The notes under the pieces are model-generated. The model saw nothing but the letters and a program-made list of their open reading frames with translations. It searched no databases and was not told where the DNA came from. Made by a program: the position numbers and the translations under genes. Source: Rhodospirillaceae bacterium (GTDB lineage: Bacteria; Pseudomonadota; Gammaproteobacteria; Steroidobacterales; Rariloculaceae). From it: a stretch of DNA of 64,000 bases. The stretch covers positions 1 to 64,000 of the forward strand of contig PBDA01000030.1 of assembly GCA_002718345.1 (NCBI GenBank), read 5' to 3'. Position 1 is the stretch's first letter, and the number at the start of each line of letters is the position of its first letter. Below are positions 8,712 to 17,268 of the stretch, piece after piece.

Positions 8712-9827
8712 ATGGAAAAGCACGCAATTGTTGCAGATGATTTTGCTAAGAAATTTGCAAAAGAGAAAGAGACGCCATACACAAGGTGGGTCAAGCAAGA
8801 GGGACTTGATTTAATTGATGGGATCTATGTTCCAGATTTGAATGCTGTGAAATTAAAACCATGGGCTCGAAGAAATGGGCATGCAGTTTTTATTAATCAT
8901 GATGCTTCTCGTACATCAAATGATTGTTACGTTTGTGAGATTGATGCAGGTGGTAAGCTAAATCCACAGCGTCAATTGTATGAAGAAATGATCATGATTT
9001 TGGATGGACGTGGTTCTACTATGGTGTGGAATGACGCTGGTCAAAAATCTACTTTTGAATGGGAGTCCGGAGCTTTGTTTGCGATTCCTGTTAATGCGTG
9101 GCACCAACACTTCAATGGTTCGGGTAAAAATAAAGTTCGTTTTGTGGCAGTAACAAATTTGCCACCGATTATGAATGTTTTTGAAGAGCCTGAATTTATT
9201 TTTAATACACCAGTTGATTTTGCTAGTCGATTTTCAGGGGAACCCGATTATTTTTCCCCCAAAGACGAGCTTAGTGGTTTTTTGCTTGAAACAAACTTTG
9301 TAGCAGATGCAGTCAATCTGCCGTTAGTAGAGGCTAAAGAGCGCGGCGCGGGTAGTGGTCATATCCGATTTAATATGGCGAAAAGTTCGTTAAATAGTCA
9401 TATATCACAAATGCCTGTTTCTACTTATAAAAAAGCACATGCACATGGCCCTGGAGCACATGTAATTATTCTGTCTGGGGAAGGGTATACCCTTATGTGG
9501 CCAGAGGGAGAAACGCCAAAAAGATATGATTGGACGCCAGGCGCATTAATTACACCCCCCAATATGTGGTATCACCAGCATTTTAATACAGGAAATACAC
9601 CGGCCAGATACTTGGCATTTAAATATGAGGGTGTTGCAATTAGAAATTCTCAGGGTGTACCTAAAGCATGGATTAGCCGTCGAATTGGCGGGCATCAGAT
9701 CGACTATGCCGATGAAAGCCCTGAGGTAAGGACCATGTTCGCTGATGCATTGGAAGATCATGGGTTAAAAGCAAAAATGACTGAAGCCTATGAGCTTGAA
9801 GTTGATACATTGCCACCCCTTCCTTAA
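8712..9827 (+). CDS. Bicupin protein
   Basis: Two cupin domains in about 371 residues. I chose the ATG at 8712 (AGAGGA 12 bases upstream) rather than the longer frame at 8658, because the paralogues at 20.5 and 21.6 kb start at the equivalent point. In the N-domain, motif 1 has QRQLYEEMIMIL (no H-x-H) and motif 2 has WHQHFNGSG. In the C-domain, motif 1 is KKAHAHGPGAHVIIL, giving three histidines, and motif 2 is PPNMWYHQHFN. The second domain therefore looks like the metal site. The layout recalls gentisate dioxygenase-type bicupins but the motifs differ, so no substrate is claimed. It is followed by the alcohol dehydrogenase after 73 bases. Confidence 0.85.
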   Translation: MEKHAIVADDFAKKFAKEKETPYTRWVKQEGLDLIDGIYVPDLNAVKLKPWARRNGHAVFINHDASRTSNDCYVCEIDAGGKLNPQRQLYEEMIMILDGRGSTMVWNDAGQKSTFEWESGALFAIPVNAWHQHFNGSGKNKVRFVAVTNLPPIMNVFEEPEFIFNTPVDFASRFSGEPDYFSPKDELSGFLLETNFVADAVNLPLVEAKERGAGSGHIRFNMAKSSLNSHISQMPVSTYKKAHAHGPGAHVIILSGEGYTLMWPEGETPKRYDWTPGALITPPNMWYHQHFNTGNTPARYLAFKYEGVAIRNSQGVPKAWISRRIGGHQIDYADESPEVRTMFADALEDHGLKAKMTEAYELEVDTLPPLP

Positions 9828-9900
9828 AGAAGTTTTTGTTTTGTTTGGTAAGAAGAGAATTGGTTTTATTACGCTCCTTGAGATATGAAACGGTACAAAT

Positions 9901-11010
9901 ATGAGTGAACAGGTAGTTGCAGCAGTACGTACGGACATACAAAAAACAGAGTTTCGTGAGTATCCCATGCCTGAAATATCTGAGGATAGTGCGCTTTTAA
10001 AAATGGAAGTCGCTGGTATTTGCGGGACTGATGTAAAGTTCTATGCAAAGCCACCAATTTCTGATCCTGTGATTATGGGGCATGAAAATATTGGCTATAT
10101 TGCAAAAGCTGGTAAAGAGTTTCAGAAGCGCAAAGGCGTAAAAGTGGGTGATCTTGTCTTTGTTGAACATTATGTGCCTTGTTTTTCTTGTGAATGGTGT
10201 CATAACGGAGAATATAGACTCTGCAATGGAACTGATTGGCGTAAAAATCCGGATGCAGTACGATTTGGTTATTCATCTGCTGAAAGAGCTCCTCATCTTT
10301 GGGGTGGGTTTGCGCAGTACATGTATCTGCCATGGAATTCTGTAGTTCATAAAGTCCCAGGTGGGGTAACACCAGAGTTGGCTGGAGTCGTGACACCTAT
10401 GGCTAATGGTATTCAATGGGCTTTGTTTGATTGTAATGTTGGTTATGATTCGAGAGTGCTTATTCAAGGCCCTGGTCAGCAGGGCCTTTCTCAAGCAGTG
10501 GCCTGTAAGCAGGCGGGTGCATCACTCATAATCATAACTGGCACATCAAAGGATAAAGCAAGATTAGAAGTTGCTTTGAAGCTCGGTGCAGACTATGCGA
10601 TTAATGTGGATGAAGAAGACCCTAGAGAGGCAATCCAAAAGATCACGGGTGGTGAGGGAGTAGATGTCTCTTTAGATTGCACAGCAGGTGCAGGGACTGT
10701 TCCAATTCTTCTTGGTTTAGATGCTTTGAAACGAAAAGGTGGGACACTGCTAGCACAGGGTGAGGTAGCTAAATTTCCTGAATTTCCTTTGTCTAAGGTG
10801 ACTAATAAGTATGTCACTATTAAGAGTGCTCGTGGGCATAATTACCTTTCATGTGAGTTGGCGCTTAAACAGCTCTCATCAAATCGATTTCCTTTAGAGT
10901 TGATTACTACGCACCGACTTGGTCTGGAGGATACTGATCTAGCCATTAAATCAGTTGGTGGAACGGAGTCAGAGGGCGTTATCCATGTATCTTTATTGCC
11001 GTGGCAATGA
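9901..11010 (+). CDS. Zinc-dependent MDR alcohol dehydrogenase
   Basis: Medium-chain dehydrogenase/reductase, NAD(P)-dependent oxidation of an alcohol (or the reverse). It has GICGTD with catalytic zinc ligand Cys41, GHE with His61-Glu62, and the structural zinc site Cys94, 97, 100 and 108. The nucleotide-binding fold follows with QGPGQQGLSQA, a variant of the GxGxxG loop, then SLDCTAGAG. Length 369 is normal. It lies just after the bicupin and converges on the Rieske oxygenase gene, so a role in oxidising an alcohol or diol made by that pathway is plausible, though the two are not in one operon. Confidence 0.92.
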   Translation: MSEQVVAAVRTDIQKTEFREYPMPEISEDSALLKMEVAGICGTDVKFYAKPPISDPVIMGHENIGYIAKAGKEFQKRKGVKVGDLVFVEHYVPCFSCEWCHNGEYRLCNGTDWRKNPDAVRFGYSSAERAPHLWGGFAQYMYLPWNSVVHKVPGGVTPELAGVVTPMANGIQWALFDCNVGYDSRVLIQGPGQQGLSQAVACKQAGASLIIITGTSKDKARLEVALKLGADYAINVDEEDPREAIQKITGGEGVDVSLDCTAGAGTVPILLGLDALKRKGGTLLAQGEVAKFPEFPLSKVTNKYVTIKSARGHNYLSCELALKQLSSNRFPLELITTHRLGLEDTDLAIKSVGGTESEGVIHVSLLPWQ

Positions 11011-11067
11011 TTTTTGTAAATTCTATTCTTAGCGCATAGTGAAAGAAAGATTATTACTAGTTCTGTA

Positions 11068-12351
11068 TTAAATGGACACGTGAGGTTTGCCTGTTTTTAC
11101 TCGCAGATGTCCCTGCGCAGTTTCGTTATAGCTCTGACCCTTTGGAAGTAGAAAGGATGCAGATCGAACTTTATGAGTTTCAGGGTCAACGCCGGGAGGT
11201 TGTATTCCCTTTGTCTCTAATTCTTCTACGGCTTTTAATAATTTTCTTCTAGCTAACATAATTCCACGATCAGTAGGAGCTAACTTTTCGTTACTTCTGT
11301 CGCAAATTGATCCCATGCTTTCTTGCAGTGAAGAGTCTTGAATGGCAATGCCTTTGACGCCGCTATAGGTAGTGCCTAATCGTTGCGCTTCTCTATCCAT
11401 CAAATAGTTATTAGATTTATTAGCCTTTGGAATAAAGGTTCCTGGCACATACTCACAGTGAATGCCTTCGCCATTTTCCATTGCTTTTCGTTCATTAGTT
11501 GTAAGTTTTCTTGAAGCTTTGTAATCGTAGCTCCACGTCCAGCAGTTATGGTCATCTATCGGAACCCAAAAATGACCATGTATCGGATGATCTGCTCTAG
11601 GTGGGATCATAGTGAATGCGGGCATTACCCATTGTGTGATTCGCCAGTAGTATTGATCTTTCTCTGCATTTCTACGAGCACCAATTAACAAACCGCCAGT
11701 GCTCTCAGAAACATCGAACACCGGGCGCAAATCACCAAAATTATATTTGTTTCCTTTAGAGCCCTTGAATAAAGGGTCCGTGTTCAAAGCGCCACTATGC
11801 AAGAAAGACACATGACTAGAATCTATACCACCTTCCATTGCCTGAAGCCAGTTACATTCCTGAATCCGCTTAGATATAAAGCGTTTATCAGGAGTTACAT
11901 TACAAAATTCATATTCTGGTAATGGCGGTTTATCTTTAGGGTCTCCAAGATAGGCCCAAAGTATTCCTCCCTTTTCCGCTAGTGAATAGGCTTTAAGCTT
12001 GATTTGCTTGCAGAAATTAGGATCTTTTTCAGAAGGGACATCTATACAATTACCGAAGACATCATATTTCCATCCATGATAAGGACAACGTAGGCCGTTT
12101 TCTTCATTTCTACCAAACCATAATGATACGCACCTATGAGCACAGAACTCATCGATTAATCCCAGTCTGTTTTCAGAATCTCTAAATGCAATTAGACGTT
12201 CTGAGCAAATTTGTACGCGCACAGGAGGACAATCGGGGGAAGGCAATTCCTCAGTTAAAAGTACTGGTTGCCAGTAACAACGGAATAAATTCCCCATAGG
12301 GGTTTCAGGTCCAGTTTGTGTTAGAAGTTCATTCCTTTCTTTTGAGAGCAT
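11068..12351 (-). CDS. Rieske non-heme iron oxygenase, alpha-type (phthalate-4,5-dioxygenase-like family)
   Basis: A terminal oxygenase subunit, 427 residues. The Rieske [2Fe-2S] ligands are Cys70-x-His72 and Cys89-x-x-His92 (CPYHGW). The mononuclear iron site shows EGGIDSSHVSFLH with His180 and His185. The gene starts at an ATG preceded by AGGTGAG. The family hydroxylates aromatic or other carboxylates with O2, taking electrons from a reductase. No reductase gene is adjacent, so one must be elsewhere or shared. It is divergent from the PanB-like gene 52 bases away and convergent with the alcohol dehydrogenase. The phthalate-type resemblance is by overall look; the substrate is unknown. Confidence 0.9.
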   Translation of the reverse strand: MLSKERNELLTQTGPETPMGNLFRCYWQPVLLTEELPSPDCPPVRVQICSERLIAFRDSENRLGLIDEFCAHRCVSLWFGRNEENGLRCPYHGWKYDVFGNCIDVPSEKDPNFCKQIKLKAYSLAEKGGILWAYLGDPKDKPPLPEYEFCNVTPDKRFISKRIQECNWLQAMEGGIDSSHVSFLHSGALNTDPLFKGSKGNKYNFGDLRPVFDVSESTGGLLIGARRNAEKDQYYWRITQWVMPAFTMIPPRADHPIHGHFWVPIDDHNCWTWSYDYKASRKLTTNERKAMENGEGIHCEYVPGTFIPKANKSNNYLMDREAQRLGTTYSGVKGIAIQDSSLQESMGSICDRSNEKLAPTDRGIMLARRKLLKAVEELETKGIQPPGVDPETHKVRSASFLLPKGQSYNETAQGHLRVKTGKPHVSI

Positions 12352-12403
12352 CGGTTACACTCACCTATGAGTTAAATGTTCAACTAAGAGGCTAACGGAT
12401 TCA

Positions 12404-13216
12404 GTGTCTAATCAAGTAACGATACCACAGCTAAATAAAATGAAGCATGAGGGCCGAAAGATTGTTGGTGTCGTTGCATGGGATGCACACATTGCTCAAA
12501 TAGCGGATCGTGCTGGGGTAGATATTTTATCTGTTGGGGATTCGATTGGCGTTAATCTTTGGGGGCATTCAAACCCATTTTCTGTGACATTGGACCAAAT
12601 GATTACAGTTGCATCTGCAGTACGATCAGGGACACAACGCGCTTTAGTAAGTTGCGATCTGCCGTTTGATCCATCTGAAATAGGCGTCAGTGCGACGGTT
12701 GAAGCAGGACTGAGGATGATTCAGGAGGTTGGGGTTGATTTGGTAAAGCTTGATGGGGCATCTGGATGCCCTGAGGCTGTATCAGCACTTACTGAGGCAG
12801 GGGTTTCTGTATGGGCCCAGTTCGGCGTGACACCATATACAGCCGAGCAATATGGCATAAAGTATAGCGATCTCTCCAACGCAGAAGTTCCTTCTGAAAT
12901 GACAAATAAATTAGTATCAGAAGCGAAAATTCTAGAAGCTGCTGGAGCAGACATGTTGGATTTTACAAACTCTGGTCCATATGTTGGACCAGCTGTAACT
13001 TCTGCTGTGACTATTCCAGTGATAGGTGGATTTGGTGGTGGGCCATGGCTAGATGGTCGTGTTCGCATGGCCCATGCTGCTATAGGTTATGGTGTAGCGA
13101 ACCTTGATCAGAACATTACAACCTATGCGAATGTAGCTAATATAACACTAGAGGCTATCAGTGCCTTTAGTAAAGATGTAAGAGAAGGCCGTCAGATAAA
13201 AGGCGGTATACGTTAA
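12404..13216 (+). CDS. Ketopantoate hydroxymethyltransferase (PanB)-like aldolase
   Basis: A TIM-barrel enzyme of the PanB/PEP-mutase superfamily, 270 residues with a GTG start. It keeps the first metal region (SVGDSIGVNLWGHS with the Asp), VSCDLPF with the second Asp, and LVKLDGA with the Lys, as in PanB. The PanB catalytic Glu segment (LECVP in the family) reads MLDFTNSGP here, so the general base is changed or moved. No panC is nearby and the gene is grouped with a hydrolase, EutA-like and TTT genes. A catabolic C-C lyase or aldol role is more likely than pantothenate synthesis (inference). Confidence 0.75.
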   Translation: MSNQVTIPQLNKMKHEGRKIVGVVAWDAHIAQIADRAGVDILSVGDSIGVNLWGHSNPFSVTLDQMITVASAVRSGTQRALVSCDLPFDPSEIGVSATVEAGLRMIQEVGVDLVKLDGASGCPEAVSALTEAGVSVWAQFGVTPYTAEQYGIKYSDLSNAEVPSEMTNKLVSEAKILEAAGADMLDFTNSGPYVGPAVTSAVTIPVIGGFGGGPWLDGRVRMAHAAIGYGVANLDQNITTYANVANITLEAISAFSKDVREGRQIKGGIR

Positions 13217-13236
13217 AGTTCAGTAGTATAGATAAA

Positions 13237-14097
13237 GTGCCAATTACCAGAATTGATGGAATAAGTACTAGGTACGAGATAATTGGTTCCGGACAACCAG
13301 TTCTCTTCTTTTCACCTGGTGGTTTTGATGCGACCTTGGATAAATGGTCTACGCTTGGTGTCTACGAGCGTATAAGAATGCTTGAGTATTTGCCGCAACA
13401 CTATCAATGCATACTTTTTGATAGACGCGAGACCGGTTTGTCTGGCGGAAGAGTTGAAAAACTTTCTTGGGATCATTATGTGAATCAAGGGAAAGGTCTT
13501 TTGGATTATCTGGGTTTTGAACGCACGCATTTGATAGGAGGTTGCATGGGTTGTTGTCCAGTGATGGCTTTTGCAGTCAAACATCCTGAGACGGTGTTGA
13601 GCATGACCCTCTTTTGGCCTGTTGGTGGTCCTCATTATCGCATAAGAGCAAGAGAACGTTTTGAGACCCACCTTGCATTTGTTGTAAAGGAGGGCTTAGA
13701 GGGTGTTGTGAATCTTGTTAATGAGACTAATGTTGGTTTTGGTAAAGACCCTCGTATTGGCCCATGGGCTTCAGTAATTCGCCAAAGTAAAAAATTTGCT
13801 GCAAGTTACAGTGATATAAGTTTAGAAGAATATAAGCTGATAATAGAAGGCATTCAGCATAGTCTTATTGATCGAGATACTGCGCCAGGGGCAGAACCAG
13901 AGGATCTTCTTAATTTAGATATTTCAACACTTATTATTCCAGGGAAAGATCTCGCTCATGCGACATCAGCAGCAAGATATCTCCACGAATGTCTCCCATT
14001 ATCTCAATACTGGGATATTGCTCCAGACTTATTGAGTGAAAAAAATGTGCCAACAAGAATTTTGAATTTTTTAAATGATGTGTCTGATAAAACCTAG
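13237..14097 (+). CDS. Alpha/beta hydrolase with cysteine at the nucleophile position
   Basis: An alpha/beta-fold hydrolase of 286 residues with a GTG start 20 bases after the PanB-like gene. The oxyanion region FFSPGG and the FDRRETGLSG segment resemble MhpC-type hydrolases. The nucleophile elbow is GGCMG (residues 101-105), so the nucleophile is Cys103 instead of Ser, as in dienelactone hydrolase. Asp238 in PGKDLAHAT is a plausible acid, but the usual C-terminal G-H catalytic histidine is not evident; His241 or His250 are the only candidates near it. It likely acts on an ester, lactone or C-C bond in the same pathway. Confidence 0.8.
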   Translation: MPITRIDGISTRYEIIGSGQPVLFFSPGGFDATLDKWSTLGVYERIRMLEYLPQHYQCILFDRRETGLSGGRVEKLSWDHYVNQGKGLLDYLGFERTHLIGGCMGCCPVMAFAVKHPETVLSMTLFWPVGGPHYRIRARERFETHLAFVVKEGLEGVVNLVNETNVGFGKDPRIGPWASVIRQSKKFAASYSDISLEEYKLIIEGIQHSLIDRDTAPGAEPEDLLNLDISTLIIPGKDLAHATSAARYLHECLPLSQYWDIAPDLLSEKNVPTRILNFLNDVSDKT

Positions 14098-14129
14098 CAA
14101 TTTCATTAGTGGTTGAATTTCAGAATTAA

Positions 14130-15074
14130 TTATCCAGTAAGGTCAATTGTCTCAGAAACGAACAGAGAATTGATATCAACATGGTGCCTTAAAATTTTCT
14201 GAGTTTTTGCATGCTGTATAAGATTTTCAAGAATTGAATTGTTGAGAGTAACACCATACGGTAGTGGGTCTTGGTGAAGCTCCAATATTTGAGCATTTAA
14301 ATTATCTGTAGATGAAGGGCAAAATATTTGTTTTTTACTCAATTTATCTAAGTACAATTTTTTAGCCTCACTAAAAGCATTGAATATAGCAGTAGCTACG
14401 CCAGGGTGTTTTTTCAATACAGAATTACGAATTACGATTAGGTGGTTGATAGGGTAGTGTCCACGATCAGAAAAAGCAGCAAGCCCTCTTTCTAAAGCAT
14501 CAGGTATTAAGCTTTGAACCCGAGGATCGGTGGGCTGTATATTAATTGCTGCTGATATATCCCCAGTAATTAGTAATTCCTCTAGCGTTTGCGGACTATT
14601 GGAAGGGACAACATTTGTAGGTGGGTTGTACTCAGCAACATGTTCATCTCCAGAGAGCACCCAAGTAATCTTGTCAAGATCTACATCGTATTCTTCTTGT
14701 AAAATACTGCGAGCCCAGACGCCTGCTGTTACAGTATATCCGCGATTTACTCCAATTCGACAACCCTCTAATTGCTTAGGTTCCTTAATAGGATTATCTG
14801 TATTGTGGAAAATTGCCCCATGGTGGAAAGCACGTTTTAAAAATATCGGTATAGCGGTAAATTCAACACCATGCTCGCGCGCACATAGATAGGTTGTAAG
14901 AGCCATTTCGCAAATGTCGAATTCTAGTCTTCTAACCATTCGTCTAAATGCATCTACAAGAACTGGAATCTCAATAAAGTCTAATGCTAAGTCAGGTAAT
15001 TTAATTGTGCCGTTTTTTAGCGCTGCGTTGTTACCTTGGGTGCGTGTAACAATACTTAGAGGTTGTGAATTCAT
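14130..15074 (-). CDS. 4,5-dihydroxyphthalate decarboxylase-like protein (substrate-binding-protein fold)
   Basis: A 314-residue protein without signal peptide that resembles Pht5-type 4,5-dihydroxyphthalate decarboxylase, a family built on the NMT1 binding-protein fold. Matching segments are RRLEFDICEMALTTYL, FTAIPIFLKRAFHHGAI, GCRIGVNRGYTVTAGVW and the ILQEEYDVDLDKITWVL block. The family removes a carboxylate from hydroxylated aromatic diacids. Many homologues carry this annotation without proof, so the decarboxylase role is a family inference. It is followed 17 bases downstream of the EutA-like gene, in the same minus-strand unit as the 122-residue protein. Confidence 0.7.
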   Translation of the reverse strand: MNSQPLSIVTRTQGNNAALKNGTIKLPDLALDFIEIPVLVDAFRRMVRRLEFDICEMALTTYLCAREHGVEFTAIPIFLKRAFHHGAIFHNTDNPIKEPKQLEGCRIGVNRGYTVTAGVWARSILQEEYDVDLDKITWVLSGDEHVAEYNPPTNVVPSNSPQTLEELLITGDISAAINIQPTDPRVQSLIPDALERGLAAFSDRGHYPINHLIVIRNSVLKKHPGVATAIFNAFSEAKKLYLDKLSKKQIFCPSSTDNLNAQILELHQDPLPYGVTLNNSILENLIQHAKTQKILRHHVDINSLFVSETIDLTG

Positions 15075-15091
15075 AATGTTTCTTAATGTTT

Positions 15092-16684
15092 TTAACTTGG
15101 TTGTTTGTGGTGAATATACTCTTTTCGTTGAGGTCCCTCTGAGATATCTCTAAAGACAAGAGACTTGATTGTAACTGGCACTGTTAATGATGGATGCCTG
15201 AGTTTGCCAATGTCTATGTAGTCAAAATTTCGTAATTCAAGGCCATCTAAAATTAGAATATCATTTATTAGGCCTAATTCCTCTCGCAATATTGCGCCTA
15301 GGTTCAATGCAATATCTGCATTTAGAATTACATAAATAGGTTTGCCTTGACTGATTCTTTGTCTAAGGGCTGTTTGAATGGCTTCGGCTAGTTTTTTAAC
15401 TCTGGAAAAATCAGGATTTCCAGTCCAGTAGATAGCTAGAACAATTTCTCTGTGATTATCTATATCAAAAATATTTAGTTTATGTTGAATGGCATCAACG
15501 AGTTCAGTAGAACTAAAGTTTTCTGTGAAGTTAAAGTCTGGTTGAATAACCTGAATGTTTCTTCGAGGTAATAATCTCTCAGGATTACTGATGTAGCTGG
15601 TATTTCCGCTCAGTTGGGCAGTGAATTCGGATCCACCTAGTGCAGTTGATCTAATGCCTTCGCTCTCCTCTATTAGTGTCCATGGTAGTTCTCCGGAATC
15701 GATACGTTCTCGTAGAGCCTTTCCTAGGTGAAAACCAAGATCCTGATAGTCTTTTTTTTCGTGGCCATAAAAAAACTCTGATACTCCGCCAGAAAAAATC
15801 ACGCCATCTATTTTCTCCATGTTAGTTATTGGATCAGTTAGGTAAAGGTTCAATAATTCTTTAGGTTTAGGTGAATTTGTAAGTACTGTATTTAGATCGC
15901 TTGCCATTGATTGAGCTACTGTCTTTATCTCATTACTACTAATTATTTTTCCTAACTCCCAGTTAACACCGGCTCGAACCGCATGGGTTTTTCCTGCTGG
16001 ATCTAAGCGTATTAGTTCTTGCTTTTTGTTAAATACGGCAAGTCTCCCTCCAACATGGAAAGCTGCAGTGGATAGTATTTTCCCCTTATCAATAACGCTC
16101 AGTTTTGTGGTTCCTCCACCTACATCAATATTTAACAGCTTATTATTAAAATCATGTGAAATTTTAGCAGCGCCAGATCCATAGGCTGCTAACATTGCTT
16201 CCATGTGATGGCCAGCAGCGGCACAAACTAGTGCCCCACATTTTTCAGATAAAATACGTGCAATACGTTCTGAATTTTTTCGTCTAAGAGCCTCTCCTGT
16301 AAGAATAATTACACCGGTGTCTATTTGATCAGGTTTTAATTGAGCGTCTGCATAAGCTTTATCAATTATCTCTCCAAGGGCCCTATCGTTAATGAGCGTA
16401 TCGTTGATGTAGGGCGTAAGACTAATTGGTGACTGAAAAAGTGTCTGGCGGGATACAACAAGATAACGTGTTGATAGTTTAACTGCCTGGCGTTTAAGTC
16501 TTACTTCAGAAAATAAAACTTGTGTCCCAGCTGATCCTATATCTATACAAACACTGAAGAGAGTTACATTTTCTCGATGCCAAAGAGGGTGCTCGTCAAC
16601 TTGACTTTGTAAATCAGAATCATCCTGATATCCATCAGGCGTATGGTCAGGATCTGGATTGTAGTAATTTGAATGTTTGCTCAT
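15092..16684 (-). CDS. EutA-like ATPase (ethanolamine ammonia-lyase reactivase family)
   Basis: A 530-residue protein of the actin/Hsp70 ATPase superfamily that resembles EutA throughout. Phosphate-1 is D48-IGSAGT, phosphate-2 is D187-VGGGTT and the adenosine motif is FSGG about residue 298. EutA-specific blocks are IILTGEALRRKN, AAGHHMEAMLAAYGSG, VGGRL and the C-terminal FDYIDIGKLRHP then VPVTIKSL. It has a 40-residue polar N-terminal extension compared with enterobacterial EutA. EutA exchanges damaged cobalamin out of ethanolamine ammonia-lyase using ATP. No EutB or EutC is in the window, so the client is unknown. It is transcribed with a DHPD-like gene. A second copy is at 22.7 kb. Confidence 0.85.
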   Translation of the reverse strand: MSKHSNYYNPDPDHTPDGYQDDSDLQSQVDEHPLWHRENVTLFSVCIDIGSAGTQVLFSEVRLKRQAVKLSTRYLVVSRQTLFQSPISLTPYINDTLINDRALGEIIDKAYADAQLKPDQIDTGVIILTGEALRRKNSERIARILSEKCGALVCAAAGHHMEAMLAAYGSGAAKISHDFNNKLLNIDVGGGTTKLSVIDKGKILSTAAFHVGGRLAVFNKKQELIRLDPAGKTHAVRAGVNWELGKIISSNEIKTVAQSMASDLNTVLTNSPKPKELLNLYLTDPITNMEKIDGVIFSGGVSEFFYGHEKKDYQDLGFHLGKALRERIDSGELPWTLIEESEGIRSTALGGSEFTAQLSGNTSYISNPERLLPRRNIQVIQPDFNFTENFSSTELVDAIQHKLNIFDIDNHREIVLAIYWTGNPDFSRVKKLAEAIQTALRQRISQGKPIYVILNADIALNLGAILREELGLINDILILDGLELRNFDYIDIGKLRHPSLTVPVTIKSLVFRDISEGPQRKEYIHHKQPS

Positions 16685-16748
16685 CTGATGACAAATATCG
16701 GCATTTAAGAAGTAGGTATTTATTTTGTGTTATGACGCAAGTTTGTGG

Positions 16749-17117
16749 TTAGTATTTTTTCTTAATATTGCTTGCGGTTGACTCTCCTTCAGCATAGCCA
16801 GTCAGCAATGCTTCTATTAGATTCCGCAACGGGTCATCCTGTATAGGTTGATGTGCTGCTATAAATCCGGCTATTCGAGCATATACTAGTGGTTCCATTG
16901 AAATCCTTTCATAGCCTGTTATTGCGTTGTTGGTCTCATCGCAAGTTGTAGTTGCGCTGAGCGTTTGTCGAAACAAATTATCCAGGTAGTTATATAAGTT
17001 ATCTGTTGTGTTGCTATTATCTGTTTTTGTAGACGAGAGAAATTTTTGCGTTCGTTCTACAAATCGTTGGTAGTAGTCTTCTGCTAATGTTTCATCGCTT
17101 TCTATATCACCACACAT
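16749..17117 (-). CDS. Hypothetical protein, 122 residues
   Basis: Not recognised. It is an acidic, soluble protein with a Ser/Thr/Asn-rich middle (about residues 28-43) and a helical C-terminal half (EPLVYARIAGFIAAHQ, then NLIEALLTGYAEG). No signal peptide or membrane segment is seen. It is the first gene of the minus-strand unit with the EutA-like and DHPD-like genes (64 bases upstream of EutA-like) and diverges from the TctC gene at 17269. By position it could be a small subunit or adaptor for that unit, but that is only context. Confidence 0.55.
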   Translation of the reverse strand: MCGDIESDETLAEDYYQRFVERTQKFLSSTKTDNSNTTDNLYNYLDNLFRQTLSATTTCDETNNAITGYERISMEPLVYARIAGFIAAHQPIQDDPLRNLIEALLTGYAEGESTASNIKKKY

Positions 17118-17181
17118 TGTCGTATTCCTGTTAATTCATTGTTTATAAAAATTTGCTAGAACCTTCTTGGGTAGTTTACCT

Positions 17182-17210
17182 TTGACCAATATCATATTGC
17201 TGTATATTCA
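17182..17210 (+). promoter_or_regulatory. Putative sigma-70 promoter for the TctC-TctAB operon
   Basis: TTGACC at 17182-17187 and TATTCA at 17205-17210 are separated by 17 bases, with an overlapping TATATT at 17203. This sits about 60 bases before the TctC start and in the divergent gap of the hypothetical gene. It is the best match in this gap; it is sequence-only and unverified. Confidence 0.35.
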
Positions 17211-17268
17211 GCGGATATTTACAGAAGGGCGATGATAATATCTCTCCAAAAAGGGAGGAAATTAGGAG

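Noticed and set aside
12721-13068. 115-residue minus-strand frame inside the PanB-like gene
   Set aside because: It is antisense, Pro/Thr/Ser-rich in the manner of reverse-frame translation, and lacks a ribosome site.
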